DNA from: Aquila chrysaetos chrysaetos
Taxonomy: Eukaryota; Chordata; Aves; Accipitriformes; Accipitridae
Reading direction: 5' to 3'
NCBI RefSeq assembly: GCF_900496995.4
Contig: NC_044030.1
Location: 77,602,017 to 77,666,016 of the forward strand
Length of the DNA stretch: 64,000 nt
Within the stretch, counting starts at the first letter, position 1. Every line of letters begins with the position of its first letter. Of the stretch, positions 11,101 to 21,700 are shown one piece after another. The notes below the pieces were generated by a model. It was not told the DNA's origin. It worked only from the letters and a program-made list of their open reading frames with translations, and ran no database searches. Position numbers and translations under genes: made by a program.

Positions 11101-13846
11101 GTCTCTGCTGAGGGCACTTGAAGGGGATTTGGGGTCAGGTCTGTTGAGGCAGGGCACTGAAAACCTTTAAGCAGTTGGGGTCCTGCCTGCACCCCCAGTG
11201 CGTGTGGGTGCTCACCCAGCATGGAGAGATGCATCTCCCCTTCTGGGGCAGCTGGTACCCGCAGTGGCAGTGGGGACAAGGTGGGAGCCATGTCCCCAGG
11301 GAGTGAGGGTCCTCATGGGCTCACCCCACACCCTTTTCTCTCTCCCATGTGTGGCTGGAAGGGACACCTGTGAACCGCATCCCCATCATGGCCAAGCAAG
11401 TGCTGGACCTGTACACGCTGTACCGACTGGTGACGGACAAGGGTGGCCTGGTCGAAGTCATCAACAAGAAGATCTGGCGGGAGATCACCAAGGGCCTCAA
11501 CCTACCTACCTCCATCACCAGCGCTGCCTTCACCCTCCGCACGCAGTGAGTGCCCGGCAGTGGCGGCAGGTGGGGGACACCCACCCTGGGATACCCACTG
11601 GCTCGGATGTCCCAGAGCTCCAAGCAGGGTCCGACATGGGGTGCCCCAAAAGGAGATGGAGGGCTCTGCCCCTTCCCAGGTGCCATCCCCACCCTGGTCC
11701 CTGCTCAGCACAGAGCTGGCTGGGAGGCGCATGATGCTGGGTCTCATCTGGGCTCTCTCCCTGTGCAGATACATGAAGTACCTGTATCCCTATGAATGTG
11801 AGAAGCGGGCGCTCAGCTCTCCCGGGGAGCTCCAAGCTGCCATCGACAGCAACCGTCGGGAGGGACGGAGGCAGACTTTCGGCACAGCACTCTTCAACTA
11901 CTCGCCGGCTGGCACCCCAACCCTGCTGGGCTCCCCCAAAATGCCTCTGCCAGCTCTTAGCATCTCCACACACAGCTGTGGCCAGCTCGGCCAAGTGCAC
12001 ACTGTTAAGAAAGGTGGGTGAAGACCACATCTGCCCTGCAGTGGGCATCTCTCTCCAGGGTTGGACACTACTACAGCAGCAGGGATGTTCCCTGTCTGCT
12101 CTTGCCCTTTTTGCTTGGGGAAAATAGGAGGAATTTTGTTCTTTTAGTCCCTCTCTGGGACTAAGAAAGGTTTATTTCTCCCGGCTTTGGAGGAGTACCA
12201 AGACCAGATGCTGGGGATGGTGGCCCACCCTGCCCCATGCTAGTGGGATGGAGGTGGCACCTGCTAGGGATGGTGAGCTGGGGTGGCAATGGGCAGACCC
12301 ACTGAGTTCTTTTGGTCATTGCAGAGGACGGTGTGCTGGCGGCAGCAGTGCCAGGGCGCATCGCTATCCCGGTGGGACTGGCCAGCCACCACCTCACAGC
12401 GGCCCAAGCAGCAGCCGCCTCGCAGGCGGTGGTGCTGGAGCAGCTGCGGGAGAAGATGGAGACAGGGGAGCCCCCGGAGAAGAAGGTGGCCCTGACGGCG
12501 GAGGAGCAGCAGCGGCTGGTGCAACACGCGCTGCAGCACAACCTGCTGGCCGTGGCCTCCCAGTTCCCCATGAACGTCAAGATCTCCAACCGAGGTAGCA
12601 AGATGCAACACCTCAGCTTGGGTCACCCCATCCCCTGGCACCTGAGGAGGGAGCAGCAGTGGCTGGAGGGGAGCATGGATGTCCAGAGAGGCTGGAGCCC
12701 TGCTTCTCTCTCTTGGGCAGGTTCTTGTTTCTGTTTCTCTTAACACTCATATTGGTATTTCCTTTCCCCAGATGACAGACAGGAGACTGCATTGAACCTG
12801 TCCACCAACGGCATTAGCAGTATCAACATGTCAATAGAAATAAATGGAGTTGTCTACACAGGTAAATAGAAGGGCCGCTTGGCCCGTGTAATTGCGGCTG
12901 GGAAATCCAATAACTTATAGCCACTGCCTGGCCAGCAAGTCCTTCCTTCAATCTGATGTCTTTACTATAAAATCCATCGTAATGAAGTGGCAGGGCCTGG
13001 GGAGAGGGGGCAGGAGAAGGAGGGGGTCAGCAAGGATGGAAATTGGCCCCCAGCAGGGGCTAGCAATGAAGGGCCAAAATGGGGGTGGATGGATGGATGG
13101 ATGGATTCAAGGATGGATGGATTCAAGGATGGATGGATGGATGGACAGACGGATGGACTCAGGCTGAAAAGTGCAACAAGGCACCTGGGGTCATCCCCCA
13201 CCATGGGGTCCCACAGGCAGGGCTTGGATTTGGAGTCACCCCAATGCTGTTGTACCCAGAGGGTCTCTGGCTGGGTGCGGAGCATGGTGTTGGGTGCAGG
13301 GGAAGATGTTGGGGTGCTTTGCTGGAGCAGAGGCTTCTTTGGGGTGCCGATGTGCACCTACCTGTCTAAGCAGTTTATCCCATGCCCCCCAGCTCCCCGA
13401 CTGCCCCACTGAGACACCCCCAATTAAGATCGATAGCTTTTCCTTCAGGACGTAAATATTTAACAAGCCAGAAAGGTCAGGGCTAATCAGCATGCAGGGC
13501 TGCCAGCCAAACAGTCCCGGGCCACCCCGTGGGCTGCCCCACATGGGTGAGGGCGGCTGGGCCAGGGGAGGCACCAAAGGTGATGGGGGGGCTGGAGCCC
13601 CCCGGGGTGCTGGTCCCAACCTCCCCAGCCTGGGTGCTGGGGGACAGGTGAGTGGAGCCCCCAATCCTGGGTTTGCCCTAACCCCCTTGCTCTTGCTCCC
13701 CAGGCGTCCTGTTCGCCCGCCGGCCCCCGGCCCCCCCGGCACCCGGTGGAGGGAGCACCCAGAGCCAGCCGAACCCCATGCCAGCCCAGAACCCACTGCT
13801 CCCAGCCCCCTCGCACAGCCACACTCCCACCAGCGCCTCGCCGTAG
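8085..13846 (+). CDS. ARID3C: ARID3C, AT-rich interaction domain protein 3C (3' six coding exons; 5' end outside window)
   Basis: Sequence-specific DNA-binding transcription factor of the ARID3/Bright family, acting in the nucleus. Six exons (8085-8157, 11362-11545, 11769-12013, 12325-12594, 12772-12861, 13704-13846) join in frame across GT-AG introns into 334 codons plus TAG. The first two and the start of the third encode most of the ARID domain ([18 protein letters not shown], then [15 protein letters not shown], then TAAFTLRTQ-type and [10 protein letters not shown] motifs). Exons 4-6 encode the REKLES region ([17 protein letters not shown]) and the [25 protein letters not shown] block, which matches ARID3C better than ARID3A. 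The N-terminal acidic exon, including the WTYEEQFKQ-type segment that should precede the first exon here, is not in the 8 kb upstream. DCTN3 as the next gene supports ARID3C. The paralogue ARID3A is the alternative but does not fit the neighbourhood. Confidence 0.93.
8361..8612. repeat. Degenerate 13-15-bp repeat (GATGCCCGTTAG type) just after an ARID3C exon
   Basis: The motif GATGCCCGTTAGC and close variants recur more than ten times in the intron after the exon ending at 8157. Units vary in length and sequence. There is no coding potential. Confidence 0.75.
8690..8915. promoter_or_regulatory. AT-rich island cluster after an ARID3C exon
   Basis: Several homeodomain-type cores in 225 bases: GATAAATGC, CAATTAAAAG, GTATTAATTAGAG, GTGGATTAATGAAC, GCTAATTAACG. 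They lie in the intron between the exons at 8157 and 11362. This is the densest TAATTA cluster in the window. Confidence 0.37.
9280..9370. promoter_or_regulatory. AT-rich island with paired TAATTA cores
   Basis: GAGCTAATTAACTCC and GGGCTAATTAAGC lie 36 bases apart inside GC-rich intron sequence. Paired identical homeodomain-like cores are suggestive of a regulatory element but not proof. Confidence 0.33.
10120..10180. promoter_or_regulatory. Short AT-rich island with TAAT/CAATCA cores
   Basis: CAGATAACATGG, CCATTAATCAATCAAGG and AGCTAATTGC occur within 60 bases of ARID3C intron. TTAATCAATCA resembles a PBX/HOX composite site. Inference only. Confidence 0.3.
10505..10690. promoter_or_regulatory. 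AT-rich island in the ARID3C intron
   Basis: Contains ATATCAAGTCAATAACTC, AGTATAAACTCC, GTTAAATGAACTC and GGCCATAAATTAGG with a nine-base A run. Distinctly AT-rich relative to its flanks. No coding signal. Confidence 0.28.
11362..11545 (+). CDS. ARID3C: ARID3C coding exon, core of ARID domain
   Basis: Acceptor AG at 11360-11361, donor GTGAGT at 11546. Encodes the helix-turn-helix core ([14 protein letters not shown] and [19 protein letters not shown], then [14 protein letters not shown]). This is the most conserved stretch of the ARID3 family, with no frame disturbance. Confidence 0.95.
11769..12013 (+). CDS. ARID3C: ARID3C coding exon, ARID C-terminus and linker
   Basis: Acceptor CAG at 11766-11768, donor GTGGGT at 12014. 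Encodes [20 protein letters not shown] and [14 protein letters not shown], the extended-ARID tail, then a serine/proline-rich linker ([19 protein letters not shown]) ending in a lysine pair that resembles the sumoylation-type IKKEE stretch of ARID3A. Confidence 0.93.
12325..12594 (+). CDS. ARID3C: ARID3C coding exon, REKLES region
   Basis: Acceptor CAG at 12322-12324, donor GTAGCA at 12595. Encodes an alanine-rich helix, the REKLES-type motif [17 protein letters not shown] and a glutamine/leucine-rich helix ([19 protein letters not shown]). In ARID3A this region mediates self-association and nuclear export; the role here is by homology. As I recall it, human ARID3C has a much reduced version of this exon. 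Confidence 0.9.
12772..12861 (+). CDS. ARID3C: ARID3C coding exon, conserved beta region
   Basis: Acceptor after a pyrimidine tract (AG at 12770-12771), donor GTAAAT at 12862. Encodes [20 protein letters not shown] followed by NGVVYT, the block shared by all ARID3 proteins near the C-terminus. The intron sequence directly after it is AT-rich and looks conserved. Confidence 0.93.
12865..12985. promoter_or_regulatory. Exon-flanking AT-rich island in the last ARID3C intron
   Basis: Directly follows the exon ending at 12861. Contains GTGTAATTGCGG, CCAATAACTTATAGCC and CTTTACTATAAAATCC. Proximity to the donor raises the possibility of a splicing or enhancer element. A second AT-rich patch lies at 13420-13500. 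Confidence 0.3.
13084..13160. repeat. (TGGA)n simple repeat
   Basis: GGATGGATGGATGG runs interrupted by ATTCAA twice, in the last ARID3C intron. Yields spurious open frames only. Confidence 0.95.
13704..13846 (+). CDS. ARID3C: ARID3C terminal coding exon
   Basis: Acceptor CAG at 13701-13703. Encodes [20 protein letters not shown] and then a proline/serine-rich tail ending [11 protein letters not shown] and TAG at 13844-13846. GVLFARR is the family signature. The low-complexity tail varies between family members. Confidence 0.9.
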
Positions 13847-14960
13847 AGGGGATGCCCCCCCACCCCACCCCAAAAGCATTTGAGGGTCCCCAGGGCCTGG
13901 GGGGCTGAGCTGTGGGACCCAGCTGGGCCACCAAGGTGGGATGGGGGACCCGAAGGTGCCCCTTGCTGCAATACTGAGCTGTGTCCGTGCAAGGCTGTGA
14001 GCACCCATGTGGGCCCTTTTGTCCCTTACCCCCGCACGTGGGACCCCTTCCCTGCACGTGCCCTCTGACACGTGCACCTTCCTTCCCAGGCGCTGCCCCC
14101 AGGTGACACCCCCCCCCCATACAGCTCCTGCCTCCCCTGCTACCTGAGCCACCCCCAGGCCCCGCATGCTGCATCCCCTGTACACTGCAGCCCCTATACC
14201 GACCTCAGTGCAAGCGCTGCATCCCCTATACACACCCCCAGTGCACACACTGCATCCCCTATACACACCCGCAGTGCACACACTACATCACCTGTGCACA
14301 CCCTCAGTGCAAACACTATAGTCCCTATATACTGCAGCCTCTATAAACTGTAGCCCCCATACACTGCATCCCCTATATACTGCACCCCCTACCCCCTGCA
14401 GACCCCCCTGCGAAGCTCTCCTGTGCTGCCTGGGCTTGCTGCCCCTGCCCTGAGACACCCCCAGGGTTTTGGATGTCTCCTGGCCACCCCAGGGTGGTGG
14501 CATCTCAGCCCCTCAGGTCCTCAGCTCAGGGGAGTCACCCTGAGGGGCAGATACCAGGAAAACTGGGGGGGGGGGGGGGGGGGGAGGAGCTTATTGGGGG
14601 GGGGCTGGGGTGGGGCTTAATGTCGGGGTGGGGCTTGTGCAGTGGGAGGAGCGTCTTGGTGGGGGCAGGGCAGGGAGGCCCAGCAGTGCCCCCCACCACC
14701 ACCAAAGACCGCCCAGATGCCGGGGTCCCCAGCCAGGGGGCAGGGAAATGGAGGGCACTCCGAACTACCTCGTTGGGGCCAGGCGGGCACCTCCTCCACC
14801 CGCTTGCACCCCTGGGTGCCAAAGCAGGCGAGCATGGAGCAACGCTCACCTCTACCTCAGCGCAGGGGGACGGGGCTCGGTGCTGCCGGGCTCCCCCCAG
14901 CACTCCCACCGCAGCCACGCGACTCTGTGTATCTATTAAAGGAAGTGAACTGCTGAACCA
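13847..14960 (+). other. ARID3C: ARID3C 3' UTR with poly(A) signal ATTAAA at 14935
   Basis: After the TAG the sequence is GC-rich and non-coding up to the variant signal ATTAAA (14935-14940), followed by a GT-rich stretch (14965-14985) suited to a downstream cleavage element. It contains a 33-bp tandem repeat (14219-14317) and a 20-base G run (14565-14584). The 3' end is inferred from these signals only. Confidence 0.55.
14219..14317. repeat. 33-bp tandem repeat, three units plus a degenerate flank
   Basis: Units at 14219-14251, 14252-14284 and 14285-14317 share the pattern GCATCCCCTATACACACCC followed by CAGTGCACACACT. A degenerate copy lies just upstream (14171-14218). It sits in the ARID3C 3' UTR. 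Confidence 0.85.
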
Positions 14961-17900
14961 AACCAGTGTTGAGGGTGGTTTGCATGAGATGGTGCCACCC
15001 GCCAAGCTCCCGTGCCTAGGCTGGGGACAGTTTGGGGATGCAGGAGGTCCCCACAGCCCGTGATACACTGGGGTAGCAGCTACAGTGCCTGAGGTTTCAC
15101 AGCCCACCTCACCTTTGCCTCCAGCACAGGGTTGCCTCAGTTTCTTGGGGGTCTGGGTTGCAAACAGATGCCCTACACCCACCAGAGCCCTCAAGCATGG
15201 GCTGAATCAGCCTGGGCACCAACTCCAGCCGTGCCAGCCGGGCCCTGGGGCTGCTTGGCCCCACAAGCTGCCCAGTGGCAGCTCACCCATGGGTGGGGAC
15301 CCCAGTAGGCTGCCTGTGCCAGGCAAGGGGCATGGCCATGGGGCTGCTAAGGCCATGGCCACGGGGCTGTGAGGTTGTACCCGGCAAGACACAAGCAGTG
15401 CTGGGCCAGCCTGGCACCTGGGCAGCACCCAGAGAGGACGTGGGTGACCCAGCTGGAGCCGGGAGACACAGGGACACACATGGGTGCTCACAGGTGCGTA
15501 GATGGGTGCACATGGGAAAGCCTGGAGACGTGTGGGCAGCTAAGCCGCCACGCTCATACACTCAGATCGCTTGTGCTCCCCCGTACAAACTCGGTGGCAT
15601 GCACGCTCACGCACAGTCGCACTCGCACCTGCACATGCGCTTGCACACGCACGCAGCCACACATACATACGAAGAGGCACGGGGGGGGGGCTCCCATGGG
15701 GACTGACACCCCCAGCAACCGCAGCCATGAGGACGGGCCCACCCCGGCACCCACGAAGCCAGGTCCCCGGCACCCAAGGGGATAGAGCCTCCCGTTTCAG
15801 AGGTCACCCCCGGGGGACACGCCGAGCCCCCCCCGGGACACCCCCAGCCCGGACCCCCGGGCCCAGCCGGGCGGCGCGGGCGCTGTCCAGGGTGCTGCAG
15901 CGGCGCTGCCCGCCCCGGAGCCGGCCTCGCAGCGGGGATACGTGGGGACACGGGGGGGACGGACACGAGGGGGGGGGGGGGGGGAGAGGAGGGGACACGA
16001 CACGGTGGGGACATGGTGGGGACACGCTGGGGGGGGGCCACGGGATCCCTGCGGAGGACCCTAGGGCCGCCCCGCGAGGGGTCAGGCAGGGGGGCCCTGT
16101 AGGTGTGTATGGGAGTGAGGGGGTCTGCGAACGTGGGATTGTGCGTGTGTGAGTGAGTGTGTGTGAGAGTGTGTGTGTGTGTGCACCAGCCTGCAGTAGG
16201 GCTTCCTGTGCATGTGCGCGTGTGTCTGCGTGCACCGGGCCGCAGCGGCGTTTCCCTCTGTGCCTGTGCGTTTGTGAGTGTGTCTGTGTGTGCCCCAGGC
16301 TGCAAGATGGTCCCAGGGTGTTTGTTCCGGGGTAGGTGTGCCAGGGTGTGAGACAGCTAAGCCCTGGCACAGAACTCCTGCGGCCACAGTACAGCACGCC
16401 AAGCAGAGCCAGAGTGGGATCGATGCAGCCTTAATTGGGGTCTCTTGTCCCCTGTCACTGCCGGGCAGCGCTGTCCGCAGCTCATCGAGCGCCAGGGACC
16501 CTGCTACCCAGGAAGACACACGCAGGCCCGCATCCCCACTCCTTACGCAGCTCAGGGGGTGATGTGTGTTGCCACGCTCCCTGGGGGGCTCGGGGACACA
16601 GCTGCTGTCACCTGAGTAACCAGCCCTGATCGATGCCCACTTCCCGCATCCTGCAGGGCCTGTAATTGAGCGGGAGGGAGGCTACAGAGGATGCAGGGAC
16701 GATCCAGCCTAGCAGGAGGAGTGCTGGATCCGGCCTCAGTGCTGGCAGGCGGCCATGGCATCGGTGTGCCACCACAGGCTCCAGGGATGGGGATGGGTTT
16801 GAAGGCATCCTCTCAGCCCCAAGGAGCGGGGGTGCAGATTCGCTGCACACTCTTCTGGGCTCTGGGCAGCCAGTGCTGTGGCTTCAGCCCCATTCCAAGT
16901 CTCACAGGCTGGATAGGACTCTAAAAGGTGGATGTCCTCCAATCCCAAACCCCCCCATTGCTTGAGTCCCAGGACTGCCTGAATTTCTTACACTGGGGAA
17001 GTGGGTGATCTGTGACCCTCTAGCACAGGCATTTATGTATTCGTGGGCATTGCCCATCATGCTGGGCACTGGCCACAGTAGAGCCAGTACCCTCTAAACA
17101 CAGATCAGCACTGTGTGTGCAGCCCCCAGCCCCTTCTGCAGCCCCCCGGCCACTTCTGCTAATGAAGCCATTTCTATTTGTCTCCTTTGTGGAACAAAGC
17201 ACTGCTCTTCCCCTCTGAAGATCCCTCTTCCACAGCCCAGCTATCGATCCCTGGGAAAAAAGGCAGAGCACACAGAGCCTCAGCTGGCTCCTCCTGCCTG
17301 CCCAAGTGCTCTGCACCTCTTCTCCAGGGAGATCTGGGGGGCCATAGAGGTTGCTGGGGCCCTGGGACACCCCACAACTCCCTCCTACAGCCTGGCAGCC
17401 CTGTACAACTCCGTGTAGGAACACATCTAGAAGGACAAAGCTTTTTCAGGGTGCAGTGGGTTTTGCTCTCAGCAAAGGGCACTGGGAGGGTCCCCAAAGC
17501 CATCCAGCCCCCACTGCCAGCTATGCTAACAAAGTACTCGCTATTAGCAGGTGCTTTTGACCTAAGAGCCTGGCTTGGGACATTGACTGGGTGTTCCCTG
17601 GGGCATAGCGGTGCAACACCCAGCCCTGTGCTCATAGCCCATGAGGGACAGAGACTGCCCTCCAGCCTGGGGCAGCTCTGACACCGCTGAGGTTACATGG
17701 GCACGACGGACAGGGCAGTGTCAGGCTGAGCCCTGGGGAGCAGGCAACACCGCAAGATGCTTTGAAGACTCCTGAACTTCTCCCTCTGCAGTTTGGAAAG
17801 TCTCTGGGCTTTTCGCTGTGGCGCATGCTGCTGCCGTGAATTCATCTCATGCCTTCGAGAGATCCCTGCAGTTGCGAGTGCCAGTTGCAGGCAGTGGTGG

Positions 17901-18200
17901 GGCTGGGGCTGGCTGCTGCATTCATTAGTGCCTCACGTTTTCCTGAGCGTCACCTGCAGCGGTCGATAGGAGAAAGGTGAACCCAGGCAGGCTGAGGCCT
18001 GGGGGAAAGCCCGCGGCAGCCTCCTGGATTTCAAAGGCCCTGCATCCGCACGGCCCATAGATCGCTATATCAATTTCTTTTAATATACCCGGCCGCCTCT
18101 TTCCTGGAGGATCACGCCGGAATGAAGCGGCCATCGACCGCCGGGGTGGCGGGGGGGGGGGGGGGGGGGCACGACGGAGGGGGGGGCCTGCACGCCTCCC
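14961..18200. other. Intergenic region between ARID3C and DCTN3
   Basis: No gene recognised. Contains CA-rich sequence at 15595-15665, a 16-base G run at 15969-15984, GT-rich sequence at 16140-16300, and a non-GC-rich patch at 18040-18095 just upstream of the DCTN3 CpG island. Open frames here have no protein-like pattern. Confidence 0.6.
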
Positions 18201-18720
18201 TCTGCAGTGCAAATCACCATCGACCGCCTGCAGCCTCCCCTCCTTGCCTCTGAGAGGGGCTTCGCACCTCCCGCCCCCCCCCCCCCCCCGCCATTCCCCC
18301 TCCCCCGCCACCCTTTCCCGCCCCGGCGACCTCCGTCTCCACGGCGACGGCGGCCCCTAGCAACGCGCCTCCATGGCAACGGGGAGGGGCGGGGCGGAAA
18401 CGGCGGGCGGCTCCTTCCGGCCGGCGGCAAGATGGCGGCGAGGGCGGCGGAGCTGAAGCAGCTGCAGTGGCGGTTGGAGGAGCTGGAGCAGCGCGTCGTC
18501 GGCGGTGACAGGGCCTGCGGGCCGCGCAAGGTGCCGGGGTGGGGTGGGGGAGCCCGTAGCTACCGGGGGATGGCTCTGGCCGGCCCTCGGGATGCCAGGC
18601 CCAGGCCCAGGCCCGGCCGGGTCTGACAGGCCCGTCCCCTTCCTCTGTAACCCCTGCAGGTGGCGGACGAGCTGGTGAAGGTGCAGGTGACGCTGAGCAA
18701 TATCGCCGGCAAGAGGGAGA
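18120..18720 (+). promoter_or_regulatory. DCTN3: DCTN3 CpG-island promoter with YY1-type motif at the start codon
   Basis: CpG-dense sequence with GC boxes (GGGGCGGGGCGG-like at about 18385-18400), a 19-base G run (18151-18169) and a 16-base C run (18274-18289). AAGATGGCGGC at 18429-18439 is a consensus YY1 site overlapping the ATG, typical of TATA-less housekeeping promoters. No TATA box was seen. Confidence 0.6.
18432..18530 (+). CDS. DCTN3: DCTN3 coding exon 1
   Basis: Starts [20 protein letters not shown] and ends at an AAG codon before a GTGCCG donor (phase 0). The leucine-rich heptad pattern matches the N-terminal coiled coil of p24. Confidence 0.9.
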
Positions 18721-21700
18721 GGATCAAAATCCTGTTTAAGAAAAGTGAGCGGCCTCGAGGACGGGGAGTACCGGGAGGAATCGGGGGGGGCTGGGGGAGC
18801 TCGAAACCCCCGTGTGGCGTTTCGCCCCTCTAAACAAAAATCCCTTCCCCCCCCCCCCCCCCCCGCCCCCTCCCCGTGTGAGCCCCTTTGATTTTGGGCT
18901 GTTGTTTTTGCATATTTGGCAGAGAAGTAAGTAACTGAGTGAGGTCTTTCTGCTCGCAATTCTCCCACTCAACTGTTGGGGGTGGGGAACCGGCCGCTGC
19001 AACGCGTTATTTGCTCGCTGTCTGCCTGTATCAGCGCAGTGATTTGCTCCGCCTGAAATGTAGCCCTTGAAGGTTGTTGGAGCATGAGCTTCTGAAATGA
19101 CTTCTTGCACGCTTGGACTGCTCAGGCACACTAGATCAGCTTTTCCCTCTGTGTGTAGCGGGAGCAGTAAGGATCACACGCAGCCACTGGTGGACAGCTC
19201 TGAGGAGCAACCTCCAAACTGGGGGATATTGGGAGTGGACACCGGGAGCGGTACTTTGTCCTGCAAAGCCGTCTCTTGGCCAAGTTTTGCTGTCTGGTAT
19301 GGCAGAACGAGCAGACTGCATAGGGAGGGTCATTGTGGTCCAAGGCCGCGGTGGCAGTTCAGTGTAAAAATGTAAACCGTGTATTTGTAGATGATTTTAA
19401 GGACCAGGATGGAGGGCTATTGGCTGGTTTTGTTTTGAGGGCAAGAAGTAGCAGATTTCACTTGCCTTTAATATCATTATCCAAATAAAAAACAAGTGTT
19501 GCAGGTGTCTGTAACAAAGCAGTTATTTGGCTTGAGCCATGTGTCAGTTCTCGGTCACAGTGCTCCAACGTCAGATACTTTCAAGTGCTACAGAAATTCA
19601 TAAATCTGAAAAAAAACCGACCCTAAGTGGGCAGTGCTTACAAAGTAAGCTGAAGTATGGCATGGGGGAAAATGGCATTTGTAAATGCAGTAATGTCTCT
19701 CCTACTTTTTGTCTCCAAACCTATTTTTCACTCTAGTTGAAGATGTAATAAAATACCTCGACCCTCAGTACATTGACAGAATGGCTGTTCCAGATGCCAT
19801 GAAGCTGCAGTTCATCTTGGCAGGTATGGCATGAAATGAGAGGAGACAGGGGAGGTTTTTTAGCACTGAAAAAGTTGTCTTTTACCTAAGCTGCGTTGGG
19901 ATGGATTTCTTTTCTTCAGTTGTAAAGATCTGGCAAGGCACCCTCTTCAGAGCTATCAGAGATCATTTGTACAAGGTTGTCTGTCACCCGTAGCGCTCCC
20001 TTATGCACATCCATGCTGCAGTTTTATCGGTTCTGTCTTTTTAGTGTTGATCACTTTAACCCTGAATTAATAAAAGGTTGAAAAGAAAAACTGGAGCTAG
20101 AACAGTTTTCCTCACCCAACTTCCAATAGTCTCTAGGCTGTGACAAAAATGGAAGACTTTTGGATGTATTTTAAATACCTTCTAGCCTTGTGTTCTACCT
20201 CTTTTGCCCCAAAGAATTTGGTTCAGCCTTGTGTTGGTATAGTCTGTGAATGAAACTTGGTAGAGATTCTCCTGCCTCAAATTGGTGTGAACCAAGATCC
20301 AGGGATGAGCAACACAAAAGTCTAAATAAAGTCATAAACAAGCCCCTTTCTGTATAGCTAGATCAGCTGGAAAAGTTACCTCACCAGTATTTGTGAAAAG
20401 CCAAAGTAGCATCTTGTGTTTACTGATGTTGCTTCTTGTCCCTCCCCAACCAGAGGAGCAGGTTATTCCTTCCCGAGCAGCCCTTCTGGAGCAGGTGAAG
20501 AACTTCCAGCCCATCTTGGACAGTGCCAGTATCCAAGGTATGCATGTTCTTCTGCAAGTTTGAGCTGCGCATGCCACCCCGCAAGCTGTTGCCTATCCTG
20601 TTTTCTTTTTTTTTTTTTTTTTCTTGAGCCTCAGACTAGAGGAGAGGACAGCTAAGCGCACAACCCGGTGTGAGTAAAGTAGGTACAAACTTAGTGATAT
20701 GTCTGCTCCTCCCTCATGTTGCTCTAACGTCCCATGCAAGGTCAAGAGGTGATAAGAGTAGGTCAGGGAGCAGGTTAGAGACAGCAGCTGGGCAGAGAGG
20801 GTGGTGACCGGCAGCCCATTCCTGCCGATGAGCTCTTTTATGTCCAGAACATCCCAGTTCCTGGCATAGGCAGAGATGCCTTTTTAATTGCTTGCCATAG
20901 CATTCATCCAAGTAGTTTACTCTGATGTAGTTCTTGACTAACCCTCACTGTGAGCATCCCCTAACTCTTGCCATCCAGAAGGAGTTAGCAGATAAACTTG
21001 GTATTTAATGTACAGGGTAGCTGTGGGGGGAGGTATCATTTAAAAGGTGTGTTTGTGGTGTGCGGCACTTGCATTCAGTGAGTGGAGTTATGCTGTGATG
21101 TGCTCGTGGAAACTAATCCCATGTGCTGTAAAACAAACAAAATGGATTTTTATTCTGTGCTTTCAGCCATTCCTGACCACGCAGCCAAACTACAGCGGCT
21201 CTCTCAAATCCACATACAGCAACAGGTAGCGTGAATATTCTTGATGGTCTTGACGAGCAGGGAGGAGGAACCATTCGTCAGTGGCTGTACTGACACCCCT
21301 GTATTTGCAATTGGTTGAATTGCTCATTTATAGCAGGTTATTTCAATCCCAGGATATTCATACCGCAGTCTTAAAGAAGTTTAAGCAGTTTGTGGGGGAA
21401 GTAGCCAGGATTTCTGACAATTGAGTCTGAGTTAGAAAAGCGCTGTGCCTACCATAACCCCGCTCAAAACAGAGGTTTGAGTGACAATAAGCGGCAGTGG
21501 GTTTAACCAGCTGGTGTTCTCCCTTTCACTGGGACACTGAGGTAAAGCATTGCACTCTTCCAGTGTCGTAGTCTCTGGAAGGCTGTTGATACTGTCACCT
21601 TGTCACATCAGCTTTCCTTCCTCGTTTGAGCGCTCCTGGAGCTGGCAGTGAGTAGCCTGGGCAGAGCCTTGTGCCCCCTTTCAGCATTTTGCTGTGAGTT

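Larger units (their letters stand above)
8158..11361. other. ARID3C intron, no gene
   Basis: GC-rich intron holding the 13-15-bp repeat, the TAATTA-rich islands listed separately, and otherwise featureless G/C-rich sequence. No exon with family resemblance was found on either strand. Confidence 0.7.

Noticed and set aside
13236-14281. Minus-strand open frames of about 260-310 codons opposite the last ARID3C exon
   Set aside because: Shadow of a GC-rich exon and a 3' UTR repeat; the plus-strand exon has clear homology and splice sites.
17925-18311. Minus-strand 128-codon frame upstream of DCTN3, suggesting a divergent gene
   Set aside because: Its N-terminal half is translated from G/C homopolymers, and there is no homologous protein or poly(A) signal to support a bidirectional partner.
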